Shown one piece after another: positions 1-7,207 of a DNA stretch of 64,000 bases. The translations under genes were made by a program, and so were the position numbers. The DNA is taken from the NCBI RefSeq assembly GCF_007677725.1, contig NZ_VEDF01000005.1:186001-250000 (forward strand). Reading direction: 5' to 3'. The stretch's first letter is position 1; each line of letters opens with the position of its first letter. This stretch comes from Pseudomonas sp. URMO17WK12:I11. GTDB lineage: Bacteria > Pseudomonadota > Gammaproteobacteria > Pseudomonadales > Pseudomonadaceae. The notes under the pieces are model-generated. The model saw only the letters and a list, made by a program, of their open reading frames with translations. It was not told the DNA's origin and did no database searches.

Positions 1-322
1 GCCAGCGGTGCAGCAGGTCGGCCAGGCAGTGCGATTCGCGGCTGGCCATCAGCACGACGCGTTTTTTCTGCGCCGAGTCGGTGATGCGCCAGGTCATGGA
101 GAATTCTTCGGCGATCGGCGCGAAGGCTTCACGGAAAGCCTCGATACCGAACGGCAGCGATTCGGCACGGATTTCATGGCGCATGAAGAACCAACCGCTC
201 TGCTGATCGGAGTGGTGGCTGGCTTCGGTGATCCAGCCATTGTACAAGGCCAGGAAATTACTGACTTTCGCCACGATGCCGACACGGTCGGGGCAAGCGA
301 TCACCAGACGATAGGTGCGCAT
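1..322 (-). CDS. purU: Formyltetrahydrofolate deformylase PurU, 5' part only
   Basis: The gene runs off the left edge of the window, so only the first 107 codons are visible. The translation begins MRTYRLVIACPDRVGIVAKV, an N-terminal ACT domain typical of PurU, which hydrolyses 10-formyl-THF to THF plus formate and supplies formate for purine synthesis. The catalytic formyl-transferase fold would lie outside the window. The start is the ATG whose complement is at 320-322. The neighbouring mvaT gene is divergent, an arrangement I recall as conserved in Pseudomonas (purU next to mvaT/turA). Assignment is firm at family level; which PurU paralogue this is cannot be told from the fragment. Confidence 0.9.
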   Translation of the reverse strand, partial: MRTYRLVIACPDRVGIVAKVSNFLALYNGWITEASHHSDQQSGWFFMRHEIRAESLPFGIEAFREAFAPIAEEFSMTWRITDSAQKKRVVLMASRESHCLADLLHRW

Positions 323-508
323 GAATTAAGACTCCAGAACTTCGCAAAGGCGCACATTCTAGCGGCACGTCCAGAAAAACGCAGTAAGCAATGCGCCGGC
401 CGCCGGCGTCTGGGTACGTCCCGGTGGCGCTGGCGGCTGGTCGCAGGGGCGTCGAGGCGAGCATTAACTAATCGCGACTATGTAAAAATTTCTTAATCTA
501 GAGATATT

Positions 509-529
509 TTGTCACAGGGTTAATGACAA
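509..529. promoter_or_regulatory. Inverted repeat upstream of mvaT
   Basis: TTGTCA (509-514) and TGACAA (524-529) form a perfect inverted repeat with a 9-base spacer. It lies in the A+T-rich region before mvaT and just upstream of the proposed promoter. This is the geometry of an operator for a dimeric regulator, but no regulator is identified. Confidence 0.4.
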
Positions 530-548
530 GTAAGCGAGGATTATTATG

Positions 549-577
549 TTTACTTGCGAGTATCGCCTGTCTATTAT
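549..577 (+). promoter_or_regulatory. Candidate sigma-70 promoter of mvaT
   Basis: TTTACT (549-554) and TATTAT (572-577) are separated by 17 bases and fit a -35/-10 pair. Transcription would start near 584, about 33 bases before the mvaT ATG at 617. An AAGGAACAC ribosome-binding site precedes the ATG. Confidence 0.45.
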
Positions 578-616
578 TGGACCACACATTTCTGAACACG
601 CATTAAGGAACACTTC

Positions 617-994
617 ATGTCCCTGATCAACGAGTACCGCGCTACCGAAGAAGCCATCAAGGAACTTCAAGCTCGCCTGGCCAACCTGTCCCAGGATGAC
701 AAGCTGAAGAAAGAACTGGAGTTCGAAGGCAAACTGCGCGCACTGATGGGCGAATACTCCAAATCGCTGCGCGACGTGATCGCCCTGCTCGACCCAGAAG
801 CGAAAATGAGCAAGGCACCCCGCGGTGCGGTGAAACCAACCGCCACCAAGCGTGCACGCAAGGTCAAGCAATACAAGAATCCGCACAACGGTGAAGTGAT
901 CGAAACCAAAGGCGGCAACCACAAGACCCTGAAAGAATGGAAAGCCAAGTGGGGCGGTGATGTGGTTGAAAGCTGGGCCAGCCTGCTGGACTGA
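617..994 (+). CDS. mvaT: H-NS-like xenogeneic silencer, MvaT/TurA family
   Basis: This 125-residue protein is a MvaT-family nucleoid protein that binds A+T-rich minor grooves and silences horizontally acquired genes; the P. putida orthologue is called TurA. Residues 1-60 form the charged coiled-coil oligomerisation part (MSLINEYRATEEAIKELQAR at the start), followed by a flexible linker. The C-terminal DNA-binding domain keeps the KQYKNP stretch and the AT-pincer type motif with Gly100-Asn101 and a nearby basic Lys/Arg patch (78-84). Length matches the family. A strong hairpin terminator follows the stop codon, so it is probably monocistronic. The A+T-rich leader is the type of DNA that MvaT proteins bind, so autoregulation is plausible. 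Confidence 0.95.
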   Translation: MSLINEYRATEEAIKELQARLANLSQDDKLKKELEFEGKLRALMGEYSKSLRDVIALLDPEAKMSKAPRGAVKPTATKRARKVKQYKNPHNGEVIETKGGNHKTLKEWKAKWGGDVVESWASLLD

Positions 995-1028
995 TCGTCC
1001 ACACACCGGCGCGGTATATTCAAACAAG

Positions 1029-1054
1029 AACGCCAGCATTCGCTGGCGTTTTTT
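1029..1054 (+). terminator. Rho-independent terminator of mvaT
   Basis: A perfect 9-bp stem (AACGCCAGC / GCTGGCGTT, loop ATTC) is followed by TTTT. It lies between the convergent mvaT and sbcB stop codons. On the minus strand the U-run is weaker, so it mainly serves mvaT. Confidence 0.9.
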
Positions 1055-1062
1055 GTGGACGA

Positions 1063-2499
1063 TCAACAGGTGATAGCAAAGTGCTGTTGAAGATGGCGGG
1101 CATGCACTTGCCACGCCTGCAACACCTTGCGCCCGGCCTCGTCTGCCGTGGCCCAGGCGCTCAGGCATGCCTGCTCGAAGTCGCCCAGGGTAGTTGGCGC
1201 ACCCCACTGTGGATCGCTCAGGCGCCGTTGGCAGAAGCTGTACCAACGCAGGCTTTCCTCGCTGTCGAGGGTATCGGGAAAGTTGCGGGCACGGTAACGG
1301 AACAATAATTCAGGCAAGCGTGGATCATCGAACATCCAATGGCCATGACCCAACTGTGCCGGATCCAGGCTACGGACTTGTTCGCACAGGCGCCGGTCGC
1401 GCTCGCCAATGAAGCCTTCATACAACTGCTGTTCAGGGTCCTCGTTCGTGGCGAAATCTTCCTTGCCATAGATATGTTCGAGCTTGTCCTGCCAGACCGC
1501 TTGTTGAGTGCCAAGTGCTTCAGCGCGGGTTTGCAACGAGGCTAGATCGATGCCCAGGCGTTGCTGATCGATCGGGCGCACTACCGACAAAGGCGCGACC
1601 ACCGGGCAGCGATTGATGTGTACCAACTTCAGGGGCACCGGTAGTTGTCCATCAGACAAATCTTCACGCCGAGTGTACAAGCGCTGACGCAGATCCTCAG
1701 CACTTTCCCGCAATAACGGTAGGGTTTCCTGATGCAAATCACAGACTATCAGGGCATTGCGATTGTGTGGGTGCCATGCCAATGGCAAGACTACGCCCAC
1801 GTAATTGCGCGCTGCTGAAAAGCGCCCAGATATATGCACCAGTGGCTGCAACAGACGGATCTGCTCCATCACCTTGTGCTTGCTGCGCAGCTGAAATAAC
1901 CAGTCGAACAACTTTGGCTGTTTCTGCTTGATCAGGCGCGCCAGGGCGATGGTCGCCCGTACGTCGGATAACGCCTCGTGGGCATGCCCATGGTCGATGC
2001 CGTTGGCTTTGCTGAGCAGCTCCAGGCGCAGGCTGGTGCGACCGTCCTGTTGCGGCCAGACGATTCCTTCAGGGCGCAGCGCATAGGCCGTGCGTACCAC
2101 GTCTATCAGATCCCAACGGCTGTTCCCGCCCTGCCATTCACGGCCGTAGGGGTCGAAGAAGTTGCGGTACAAGCTATAGCGCGTCACTTCATCATCGAAG
2201 CGCAGGGTGTTGTAGCCGGCACCACAGGTGCCGGGACGTGCCAACTGTTCGTGAATGCGGGTCATGAACTCTGCTTCGCCCAAGCCTTCACTGGCCAGTT
2301 GCTCGGGGGTGATGCCGGTGACCAGGCAGGCGGCAGGATGCGGCAGAATGTCGTCGGAGGGGCGGCAATAGAGATTGACCGGCGCCTCGACTTCATTGAG
2401 CTCATGGTCGGTGCGCACACCGGCGACCTGCAGCGGTCGATCGCATCGTGGGTTGATGCCGGTGGTTTCGTAGTCGTGCCAGAAAATGCTGGAAGTCAC
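1063..2499 (-). CDS. sbcB: Exodeoxyribonuclease I
   Basis: The product (478 aa, close to the 475 of E. coli) is the 3'-5' single-strand exonuclease ExoI, used in mismatch repair and recombination. The DEDDh exonuclease motifs are visible: FWHDYETTG near residue 6, then NTLRFDDE, and the HEALSDVRAT motif near residue 183. Exo_C and SH3-like regions follow. I chose a GTG start at 2499 because the next residues TSSIFWHDYE match the family N-terminus and AGGAC lies just upstream. A longer reading from 2607 would overlap deeper into the PilZ gene. The gene overlaps neither the mvaT terminator nor its stop. Position next to mvaT agrees with the Pseudomonas order that I remember. Confidence 0.95.
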   Translation of the reverse strand: MTSSIFWHDYETTGINPRCDRPLQVAGVRTDHELNEVEAPVNLYCRPSDDILPHPAACLVTGITPEQLASEGLGEAEFMTRIHEQLARPGTCGAGYNTLRFDDEVTRYSLYRNFFDPYGREWQGGNSRWDLIDVVRTAYALRPEGIVWPQQDGRTSLRLELLSKANGIDHGHAHEALSDVRATIALARLIKQKQPKLFDWLFQLRSKHKVMEQIRLLQPLVHISGRFSAARNYVGVVLPLAWHPHNRNALIVCDLHQETLPLLRESAEDLRQRLYTRREDLSDGQLPVPLKLVHINRCPVVAPLSVVRPIDQQRLGIDLASLQTRAEALGTQQAVWQDKLEHIYGKEDFATNEDPEQQLYEGFIGERDRRLCEQVRSLDPAQLGHGHWMFDDPRLPELLFRYRARNFPDTLDSEESLRWYSFCQRRLSDPQWGAPTTLGDFEQACLSAWATADEAGRKVLQAWQVHARHLQQHFAITC

Positions 2500-2545
2500 G
2501 GGGTCGTCCTGTTGCAAGATCGACCCGATTCTAACGGAGCCTGGC

Positions 2546-2905
2546 TCAGGCGGAAGCGTTGGCCGGGCGGAAACTGAAATAGTCGCGCAGGTTGCGCACG
2601 AATTCATCGTACTCAGGCGGCGCCTGGAGCAGCATGAACCCGGAATCGTAATGACCGGGTGTCTGGTCTTCGCGACACCACAGGCAACTGGCGGTCAGGT
2701 TGATGAACTGAAACCCGCCGCCGGCCAACGGCACGCGCAGTTGCAGCTCGAAGTCCGGCCCAACCAGCACCGGCAGTGAGCTGATCAGCATCATGCCGTC
2801 TTCGGAGGCATTGCCGAGCTGCCCGATCAACTGATCGGTGAAGCGGTTGTAGACCTTGAGTACACAAGGCAACTGATGACGTTCGATGTGGCGCTGAGTG
2901 AACAT
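2546..2905 (-). CDS. PilZ domain protein, likely c-di-GMP binding
   Basis: A 119-residue single-domain protein. The start is taken at the ATG at 2905 (MFTQRHIERHQLP); an alternative start at 2938 would add 11 residues. PilZ signatures are present: a RHIER arginine box near residue 5 (RxxxR type) and GNASEDG (N-x-S-x-x-G) about 25 residues later, the two motifs that wrap c-di-GMP. The rest fits a PilZ beta-barrel. It stops 46 bases before the sbcB start on the same strand and may be cotranscribed with it. The output partner is unknown; such small PilZ proteins usually act on motility or exopolysaccharide machinery. The phosphodiesterase BifA is encoded elsewhere in this window. Confidence 0.8.
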   Translation of the reverse strand: MFTQRHIERHQLPCVLKVYNRFTDQLIGQLGNASEDGMMLISSLPVLVGPDFELQLRVPLAGGGFQFINLTASCLWCREDQTPGHYDSGFMLLQAPPEYDEFVRNLRDYFSFRPANASA

Positions 2906-3022
2906 AATGACAAGACAGTCCTGGTACCAGGAATGCAAGGTACTGGCGGTGAGTGTTACAACTGATTTACAGATTAGCCCAGCACGCTGGGCAAATCCCG
3001 TGAATTTAGCGATACCTTGGTG

Positions 3023-3409
3023 TTAACGCCAAGGGGCAGTGCTGATCGGCTTGGCCACGGCCGCCTCGGTGCTGCGGTAATGACCGAGTCGCTCCAAGGT
3101 TTGCAGGCGCGCCTTGGCCCGGTAGGCATACTCATTGCCCGGATAATTGAGGATCATGTACTCATAGGTCTGCGCGGCATCGACATAGAGTTTCTCTCGC
3201 TCCAGGCACTGGCCCCGCAGCAGGGACACCTCCGGATGAATGAACGGCCGCGCTCGGCTGGTACGGTCGACCTGCGACAGTTCGAGCATGACGCGCTGGC
3301 AATCGCCCCGGTCATAGGCACGGTAGGCATTGTTCAGGTGGTGGTCCATGGACCAGCGGGTGCAGCCGCCAGCGCTGAGCGCGAGGGCAATGATGATCAA
3401 GGCACGCAT
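3023..3409 (-). CDS. Small TPR-like outer-membrane lipoprotein
   Basis: The 128-residue product starts MRALIIIALALSAGGC, a signal peptide with a lipobox ending at Cys16, so the mature protein should be a lipoprotein. The remainder holds a tetratricopeptide-like helical repeat (NNAYRAYDRGDCQRVMLELS and later AAQTYEYMILNYPGNEYAYR). The ATG at 3409 has AGGAG 7 bases upstream, so this start is well supported; longer versions have no signal peptide. Function is unknown. TPR lipoproteins often act as assembly or scaffolding factors, but nothing in the sequence points to one machine. It is separated from pykA by a repeat element. Confidence 0.8.
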   Translation of the reverse strand: MRALIIIALALSAGGCTRWSMDHHLNNAYRAYDRGDCQRVMLELSQVDRTSRARPFIHPEVSLLRGQCLEREKLYVDAAQTYEYMILNYPGNEYAYRAKARLQTLERLGHYRSTEAAVAKPISTAPWR

Positions 3410-3456
3410 GGGTATCTCCTTTGCTAGCCAGTCTATCGGCCGCTGGCGCCAAGACT

Positions 3457-3568
3457 GAAGCTGCTGGCTGCAAGCTGCAAGCTGCGAGCTGCAAGAAAAA
3501 GCCCGCAAGGCCACTGCCGTTGCTCGCTTGTGCTTTTTGCCTTTGCTTGTGCTCGCAGCTTGCAGCCG
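3457..3568. repeat. Intergenic inverted-repeat element (GCTGCAAGC family, copy A)
   Basis: The left arm contains GGCTGCAAGCTGCAAGCTG plus CGAGCTGCAAGAAAAAGC (3466-3502). The right arm contains TGCTTTTTGC and GCTCGCAGCTTGCAGCC (3551-3567). The arms pair over about 17 bp, with an extra AGCTGCA heptamer duplicated in the left arm. Related sequence recurs at 47731-47802 and, as one arm, at 26692-26713. It looks like a REP/MITE-type dispersed element. Confidence 0.6.
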
Positions 3569-3666
3569 CCGCCCAAGGGGGCCCCGCCGCGGTAGTGCAA
3601 CGGAACAATGACTACAGGCCAATTGAGGAGTAGCCTTTCGCTGCGCTTCACTATAGGAGTCTGTGC

Positions 3667-5121
3667 ATGAGCATCCGCCGTACCAAAATCGTCGCCACCC
3701 TTGGCCCCGCCAGCAACTCGCCGGAAGTGATCGAACAGCTGATCCTCGCTGGCCTGGACGTGGCACGCCTGAACTTCTCCCACGGCACGCCGGACGAGCA
3801 CAAAGCCCGTGCCCGCCTGATCCGTGACATCGCCGCCAAGAACGGCCGCCATGTCGCGCTGCTGGGCGACCTGCAGGGTCCGAAGATCCGCATCGCCAAG
3901 TTCGCCAACAAGCGCATCGAATTGAAAATCGGCGACAAGTTCACCTTCTCCACCGCCCATCCGCTGACCGAAGGCAACCAGGATATCGTCGGTATCGACT
4001 ATCCAGACCTGGTCAAGGACTGCGGCGTGGGTGACGAACTGCTGCTCGACGACGGGCGTGTCGTCATGCGCGTCGAAACCGCCACCGCCGATGCCCTGCA
4101 TTGCGTGGTGATCATCGGCGGTCCGCTGTCGGACCACAAAGGCATCAACCGCAAAGGCGGTGGCCTGACTGCGCCGGCGCTGACCGAAAAAGACAAGGCC
4201 GACATCAAGCTGGCCGCAGAGATGGACCTGGACTACCTGGCCGTGTCTTTCCCGCGGGACGCCAGCGACATGGAATACGCGCGCAAGCTGCGTGACGAAT
4301 CGGGCGGCAACGCCTGGCTGGTGGCCAAGATCGAACGTGCCGAGGCCGTTGCCGACGACGAAACCCTGGACAAGCTGATCGCCGCCTCCGATGCTGTGAT
4401 GGTTGCCCGTGGTGACCTGGGCGTAGAAATCGGCGACGCCGAGCTGATCGCCATCCAGAAGAAAATCATCCAGCATGCGCGCCGCAACAACAAGGCGGTG
4501 ATCGTCGCGACGCAGATGATGGAGTCGATGATTCAGAACCCGATGCCGACCCGCGCCGAGGTGTCCGACGTGGCCAACGCCGTGCTGGACAACACCGATG
4601 CGGTGATGCTGTCGGCCGAGAGTGCTGCCGGTTCCTACCCGATCGAAGCGGTCCAGGCCATGGCCCGCATCTGCCTGGGCGCCGAGAAGCACCCGACCAG
4701 CCAGAAGTCCAGCCACCGCCTGCACACCACGTTCGAGCGCTGCGACGAGAGCATTGCCCTGGCGGCGATCTACACCGCCAACCACTTCCCCGGCGTCAAG
4801 GCGATCATCGCGCTGACCGAGAGTGGCTATACCCCGCTGATCATGTCGCGCCTGCGCTCGCACGTGCCGATCTTCGCGCTGTCGCCACACCGCGCGACCC
4901 AGGCACGCGCCAACATGTTCCGCGGGGTTTACCCCATCGCCTTCGACCCGGCATCCAAGCCTGCCGACAAAGTCAGTCAGGCGGCGGTAGACGAGCTGCT
5001 GCAGCGCGGTCTGGTGCAACAAGGTGACTGGGTGATCCTGACCAAAGGTGACAGCTACCACACCATCGGCGGCACCAACGGCATGAAGATCCTGCACGTC
5101 GGCGATCCGCTGGTCGGCTGA
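3667..5121 (+). CDS. pykA: Pyruvate kinase (PykA type)
   Basis: The 484-residue enzyme converts phosphoenolpyruvate and ADP to pyruvate and ATP. Visible motifs are RRTKIVATLGPAS at the N-terminus, LNFSHG, LGDLQGPKIR, the catalytic-Lys motif AKIERAEA near residue 221, and MVARGDLGVEIG plus ATQMMESM of the barrel. The regulatory C-terminal domain is intact. It has the AMP-responsive PykA length. The start has AGGAG 10 bases upstream. In Pseudomonas, where glucose goes by the Entner-Doudoroff pathway, PykA is the main lower-glycolysis kinase. It appears monocistronic and converges on the next gene. Confidence 0.96.
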   Translation: MSIRRTKIVATLGPASNSPEVIEQLILAGLDVARLNFSHGTPDEHKARARLIRDIAAKNGRHVALLGDLQGPKIRIAKFANKRIELKIGDKFTFSTAHPLTEGNQDIVGIDYPDLVKDCGVGDELLLDDGRVVMRVETATADALHCVVIIGGPLSDHKGINRKGGGLTAPALTEKDKADIKLAAEMDLDYLAVSFPRDASDMEYARKLRDESGGNAWLVAKIERAEAVADDETLDKLIAASDAVMVARGDLGVEIGDAELIAIQKKIIQHARRNNKAVIVATQMMESMIQNPMPTRAEVSDVANAVLDNTDAVMLSAESAAGSYPIEAVQAMARICLGAEKHPTSQKSSHRLHTTFERCDESIALAAIYTANHFPGVKAIIALTESGYTPLIMSRLRSHVPIFALSPHRATQARANMFRGVYPIAFDPASKPADKVSQAAVDELLQRGLVQQGDWVILTKGDSYHTIGGTNGMKILHVGDPLVG

Positions 5122-5138
5122 TCCGCTGTCGCGGTAAC

Positions 5139-5167
5139 AGCCCGCGTCTACAGCGTAGGCGCGGGCT
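5139..5167 (+). terminator. Weak hairpin after pykA
   Basis: AGCCCGCG (5139-5146) pairs with CGCGGGCT (5160-5167) around a 13-base loop. There is no run of T on either strand, so it may be a stabilising hairpin rather than a true intrinsic terminator. It lies between convergent genes. Confidence 0.45.
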
Positions 5168-5174
5168 TGCCGGT

Positions 5175-6095
5175 TCAAGCGTGTTCGACGAACACGTCCG
5201 CAAACACCTGCCCTCGCGGCAGGCCCGCCATGAACAAGCGCCGGGCGAAGCGCTCGACGGTTGCCGGTGCCCCGCACAGCAACGCCACCGTTTGCCGCGA
5301 TGACGGGCGCAACCGTGCCAGCGCCTGTTCCAGCTGCGCGGCTGGCACCAGTTCGACCTCCACCCCTTCCAGCTCCCGCAACGCCTGGGCCAGGTAATGC
5401 CCAGCGTCGTCCGCCGCGACATGCACCAGCCGGATTGCACCTTCATGCCCCTGCCGCAATGCTTCGCGCACGATGCCCCACAACGGTGCCAGGCCCGTGC
5501 CCGCTGCCAGCAACCACAGCGGCCGCGCCTGCCACTGCGGGTCGTAGTGCAGCGCGCCGCCGCGGAGCTCGCCCAAGCGTAGTTCGTCGCCAATTCGCAG
5601 CCTGCGAACCAGGGTGCAAAAGGCGCCGGGCCGCCGGCAGTCGATATGAAACTCCAACCACTCATCCTCGCCCGGCAAGCTGGCCAGGGAATAAGGGCGG
5701 GCCACGCTGCCTGACCACAGCACCACATGTTGCCCAGCTTGATAGCGCAGCAGTCGCCCAGGCGCCAGCCGCATACGCAGCACCTCACCCAGCCACTCCA
5801 GCGCGACGACCCGCGCCGGTATCCCATCCTGCTGCGGGTCGAACACTGCAACCTGCAGGTCTTCGACCACTCGGCACTGGCACGCCAGGCGCCAGCCCAG
5901 GGCGTGCTTGTCCAGCGCCAAAGCCTCAGGCAGCGCGTCGACAGGCTGCCCGCTCAGGCACTGCACCAGGCACGCATGGCAACTGCCGGCACGGCAACTG
6001 TAGGGCACGTGGTGCCCAGCCTCGTTCAGGGCATCGAGCAAATTGCGGCCGGTCGGCACCGTCCAGCGCCGCTCGCCCACGGTGATATCAGGCAT
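5175..6095 (-). CDS. 2Fe-2S ferredoxin/NAD(P)H oxidoreductase
   Basis: A 306-residue electron-transfer protein. The N-terminal plant-type ferredoxin domain has four cysteines in a CX4CX2CX29C pattern (Cys34, 39, 42 and 72). A flavin domain with the FAD-binding motif RPYSLAS near residue 132 and a NAD-binding motif AAGTGLAPLWGIV follow. This is the architecture of single-component reductases such as the CDP-6-deoxyglucose reductase or dioxygenase-reductase families. No oxygenase partner is adjacent, so its acceptor is unknown. The ATG at 6095 follows GAGGAGGG; a TTG three bases earlier is less likely. I remember a homologue beside pykA/fumarase in P. aeruginosa. Confidence 0.85.
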   Translation of the reverse strand: MPDITVGERRWTVPTGRNLLDALNEAGHHVPYSCRAGSCHACLVQCLSGQPVDALPEALALDKHALGWRLACQCRVVEDLQVAVFDPQQDGIPARVVALEWLGEVLRMRLAPGRLLRYQAGQHVVLWSGSVARPYSLASLPGEDEWLEFHIDCRRPGAFCTLVRRLRIGDELRLGELRGGALHYDPQWQARPLWLLAAGTGLAPLWGIVREALRQGHEGAIRLVHVAADDAGHYLAQALRELEGVEVELVPAAQLEQALARLRPSSRQTVALLCGAPATVERFARRLFMAGLPRGQVFADVFVEHA

Positions 6096-6214
6096 CAACC
6101 CTCCTCTGCATGGCGGGGTATCGGATTCGATGGGGCGCAGGGCCTCAATTATTCACCGACAGCCCCAGCCTGCGCATCCTTTAAATAGCGGGCTTTCTTG
6201 CAAGAGGCATGCGC

Positions 6215-7147
6215 ATGAGCAGCTCACAACCGTATCTGTGGCTTCGACGCTTGCGGGTCGATGTCACCTCGCCCTCCAACCGCGTTTTCGCCAATGGCCA
6301 GCAACAGGTCGAAGTGACCGTGACGGTCGAGCCGCGCGAAGGCCACAGCCTTAGCCAACAACAGCTGGATTCGATCAGCCTGGTGCAGTTTGACGACAAC
6401 GGGCAGTTGCAGCCGCTGGACTTTGCCCTGTTCGCCGACGACCAGCGCGATACGCGCTTCGATTACCAGCCGGCCAGCCATCACCCGCCCAGTACCTTGC
6501 CAGGCATTACCGATGCCACGCGCAGGCGGCGCTTCTATATAAGCTCGACACGTCCAGGTGGCAGCATCGACACCGTTTACGCCAGCATCTGGCTGCCGGA
6601 CGGCAGCCGCGCGGTCAGCAACCAAGGCTTTTTCAGGTCATCGGTGAGCGTCGAATCGCTCCCGCCGCTGCGCCTGGGCAAGGAGCATTTCCAATTGCAA
6701 CGCGACGATGTGGCAGCCGAGCCACTGGAGGGTGGGCACTTCGACCTCGACTTGTACACCCTGGGCTTCAAGGACCCGAATCAGCGGATCATCGAAAGCC
6801 GCTGCTACGGCACCGCCAGCGGCGTCGAGTACTACGAAGGTTACGTCGACAGCCGCCCGGCCCTGCAATTCGGCGGCCCCTACAGAGCGGACAGTTTCTT
6901 CCACTACGCCTTTGCCGTGGGCCCAGCGTTCGTCTGGCAGGCCTACGGGGAAAAGGTTGGCATCAATCAGACGGCGGGCACGATGAATGTCGTGCGCGTG
7001 CAAAACGTCGATTACGACAAACCCGGCTACCCCCAGATACGCCGCCCTAGCCGCTGGGGTCTGGTGGACCAACAGGGCAACGAACACCTCATCGAGCTAT
7101 TGCCCGCCGCCAATGGCAGCCTGATCGATTTTCGCATCGGCCACTGA
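6215..7147 (+). CDS. Hypothetical protein paired with the RHS protein
   Basis: I do not recognise a defined family. The product (310 aa from the ATG at 6215, chosen because AAGAGG lies 7-8 bases upstream; an ATG at 6209 is too close to it) has no signal peptide or membrane segment. It looks all-beta: residues 10-50 (VDVTSPSNRVFANGQQQVEV) resemble an invasin/Ig-like strand pattern. The middle is rich in acidic and aromatic residues (FRFGGPY-like and YYEGYVDSRP). It ends 60 bases before the RHS gene on the same strand with no terminator between, so the two are probably cotranscribed. A chaperone, carrier or surface partner for the RHS protein is possible but is inference. Confidence 0.6.
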   Translation: MSSSQPYLWLRRLRVDVTSPSNRVFANGQQQVEVTVTVEPREGHSLSQQQLDSISLVQFDDNGQLQPLDFALFADDQRDTRFDYQPASHHPPSTLPGITDATRRRRFYISSTRPGGSIDTVYASIWLPDGSRAVSNQGFFRSSVSVESLPPLRLGKEHFQLQRDDVAAEPLEGGHFDLDLYTLGFKDPNQRIIESRCYGTASGVEYYEGYVDSRPALQFGGPYRADSFFHYAFAVGPAFVWQAYGEKVGINQTAGTMNVVRVQNVDYDKPGYPQIRRPSRWGLVDQQGNEHLIELLPAANGSLIDFRIGH

Positions 7148-7207
7148 CCTGCATGGCCAGCGCGATGCGTCGCTGGCCAACGCCTACCGACTACCGCGAG
7201 CGACCCT

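Noticed and set aside
3433..5277. A long minus-strand reading (614 residues) opposite pykA
   Set aside because: It is the antisense frame of a clear pyruvate kinase and has low-complexity Arg/Gly/Asp-rich content typical of GC-rich shadow frames.
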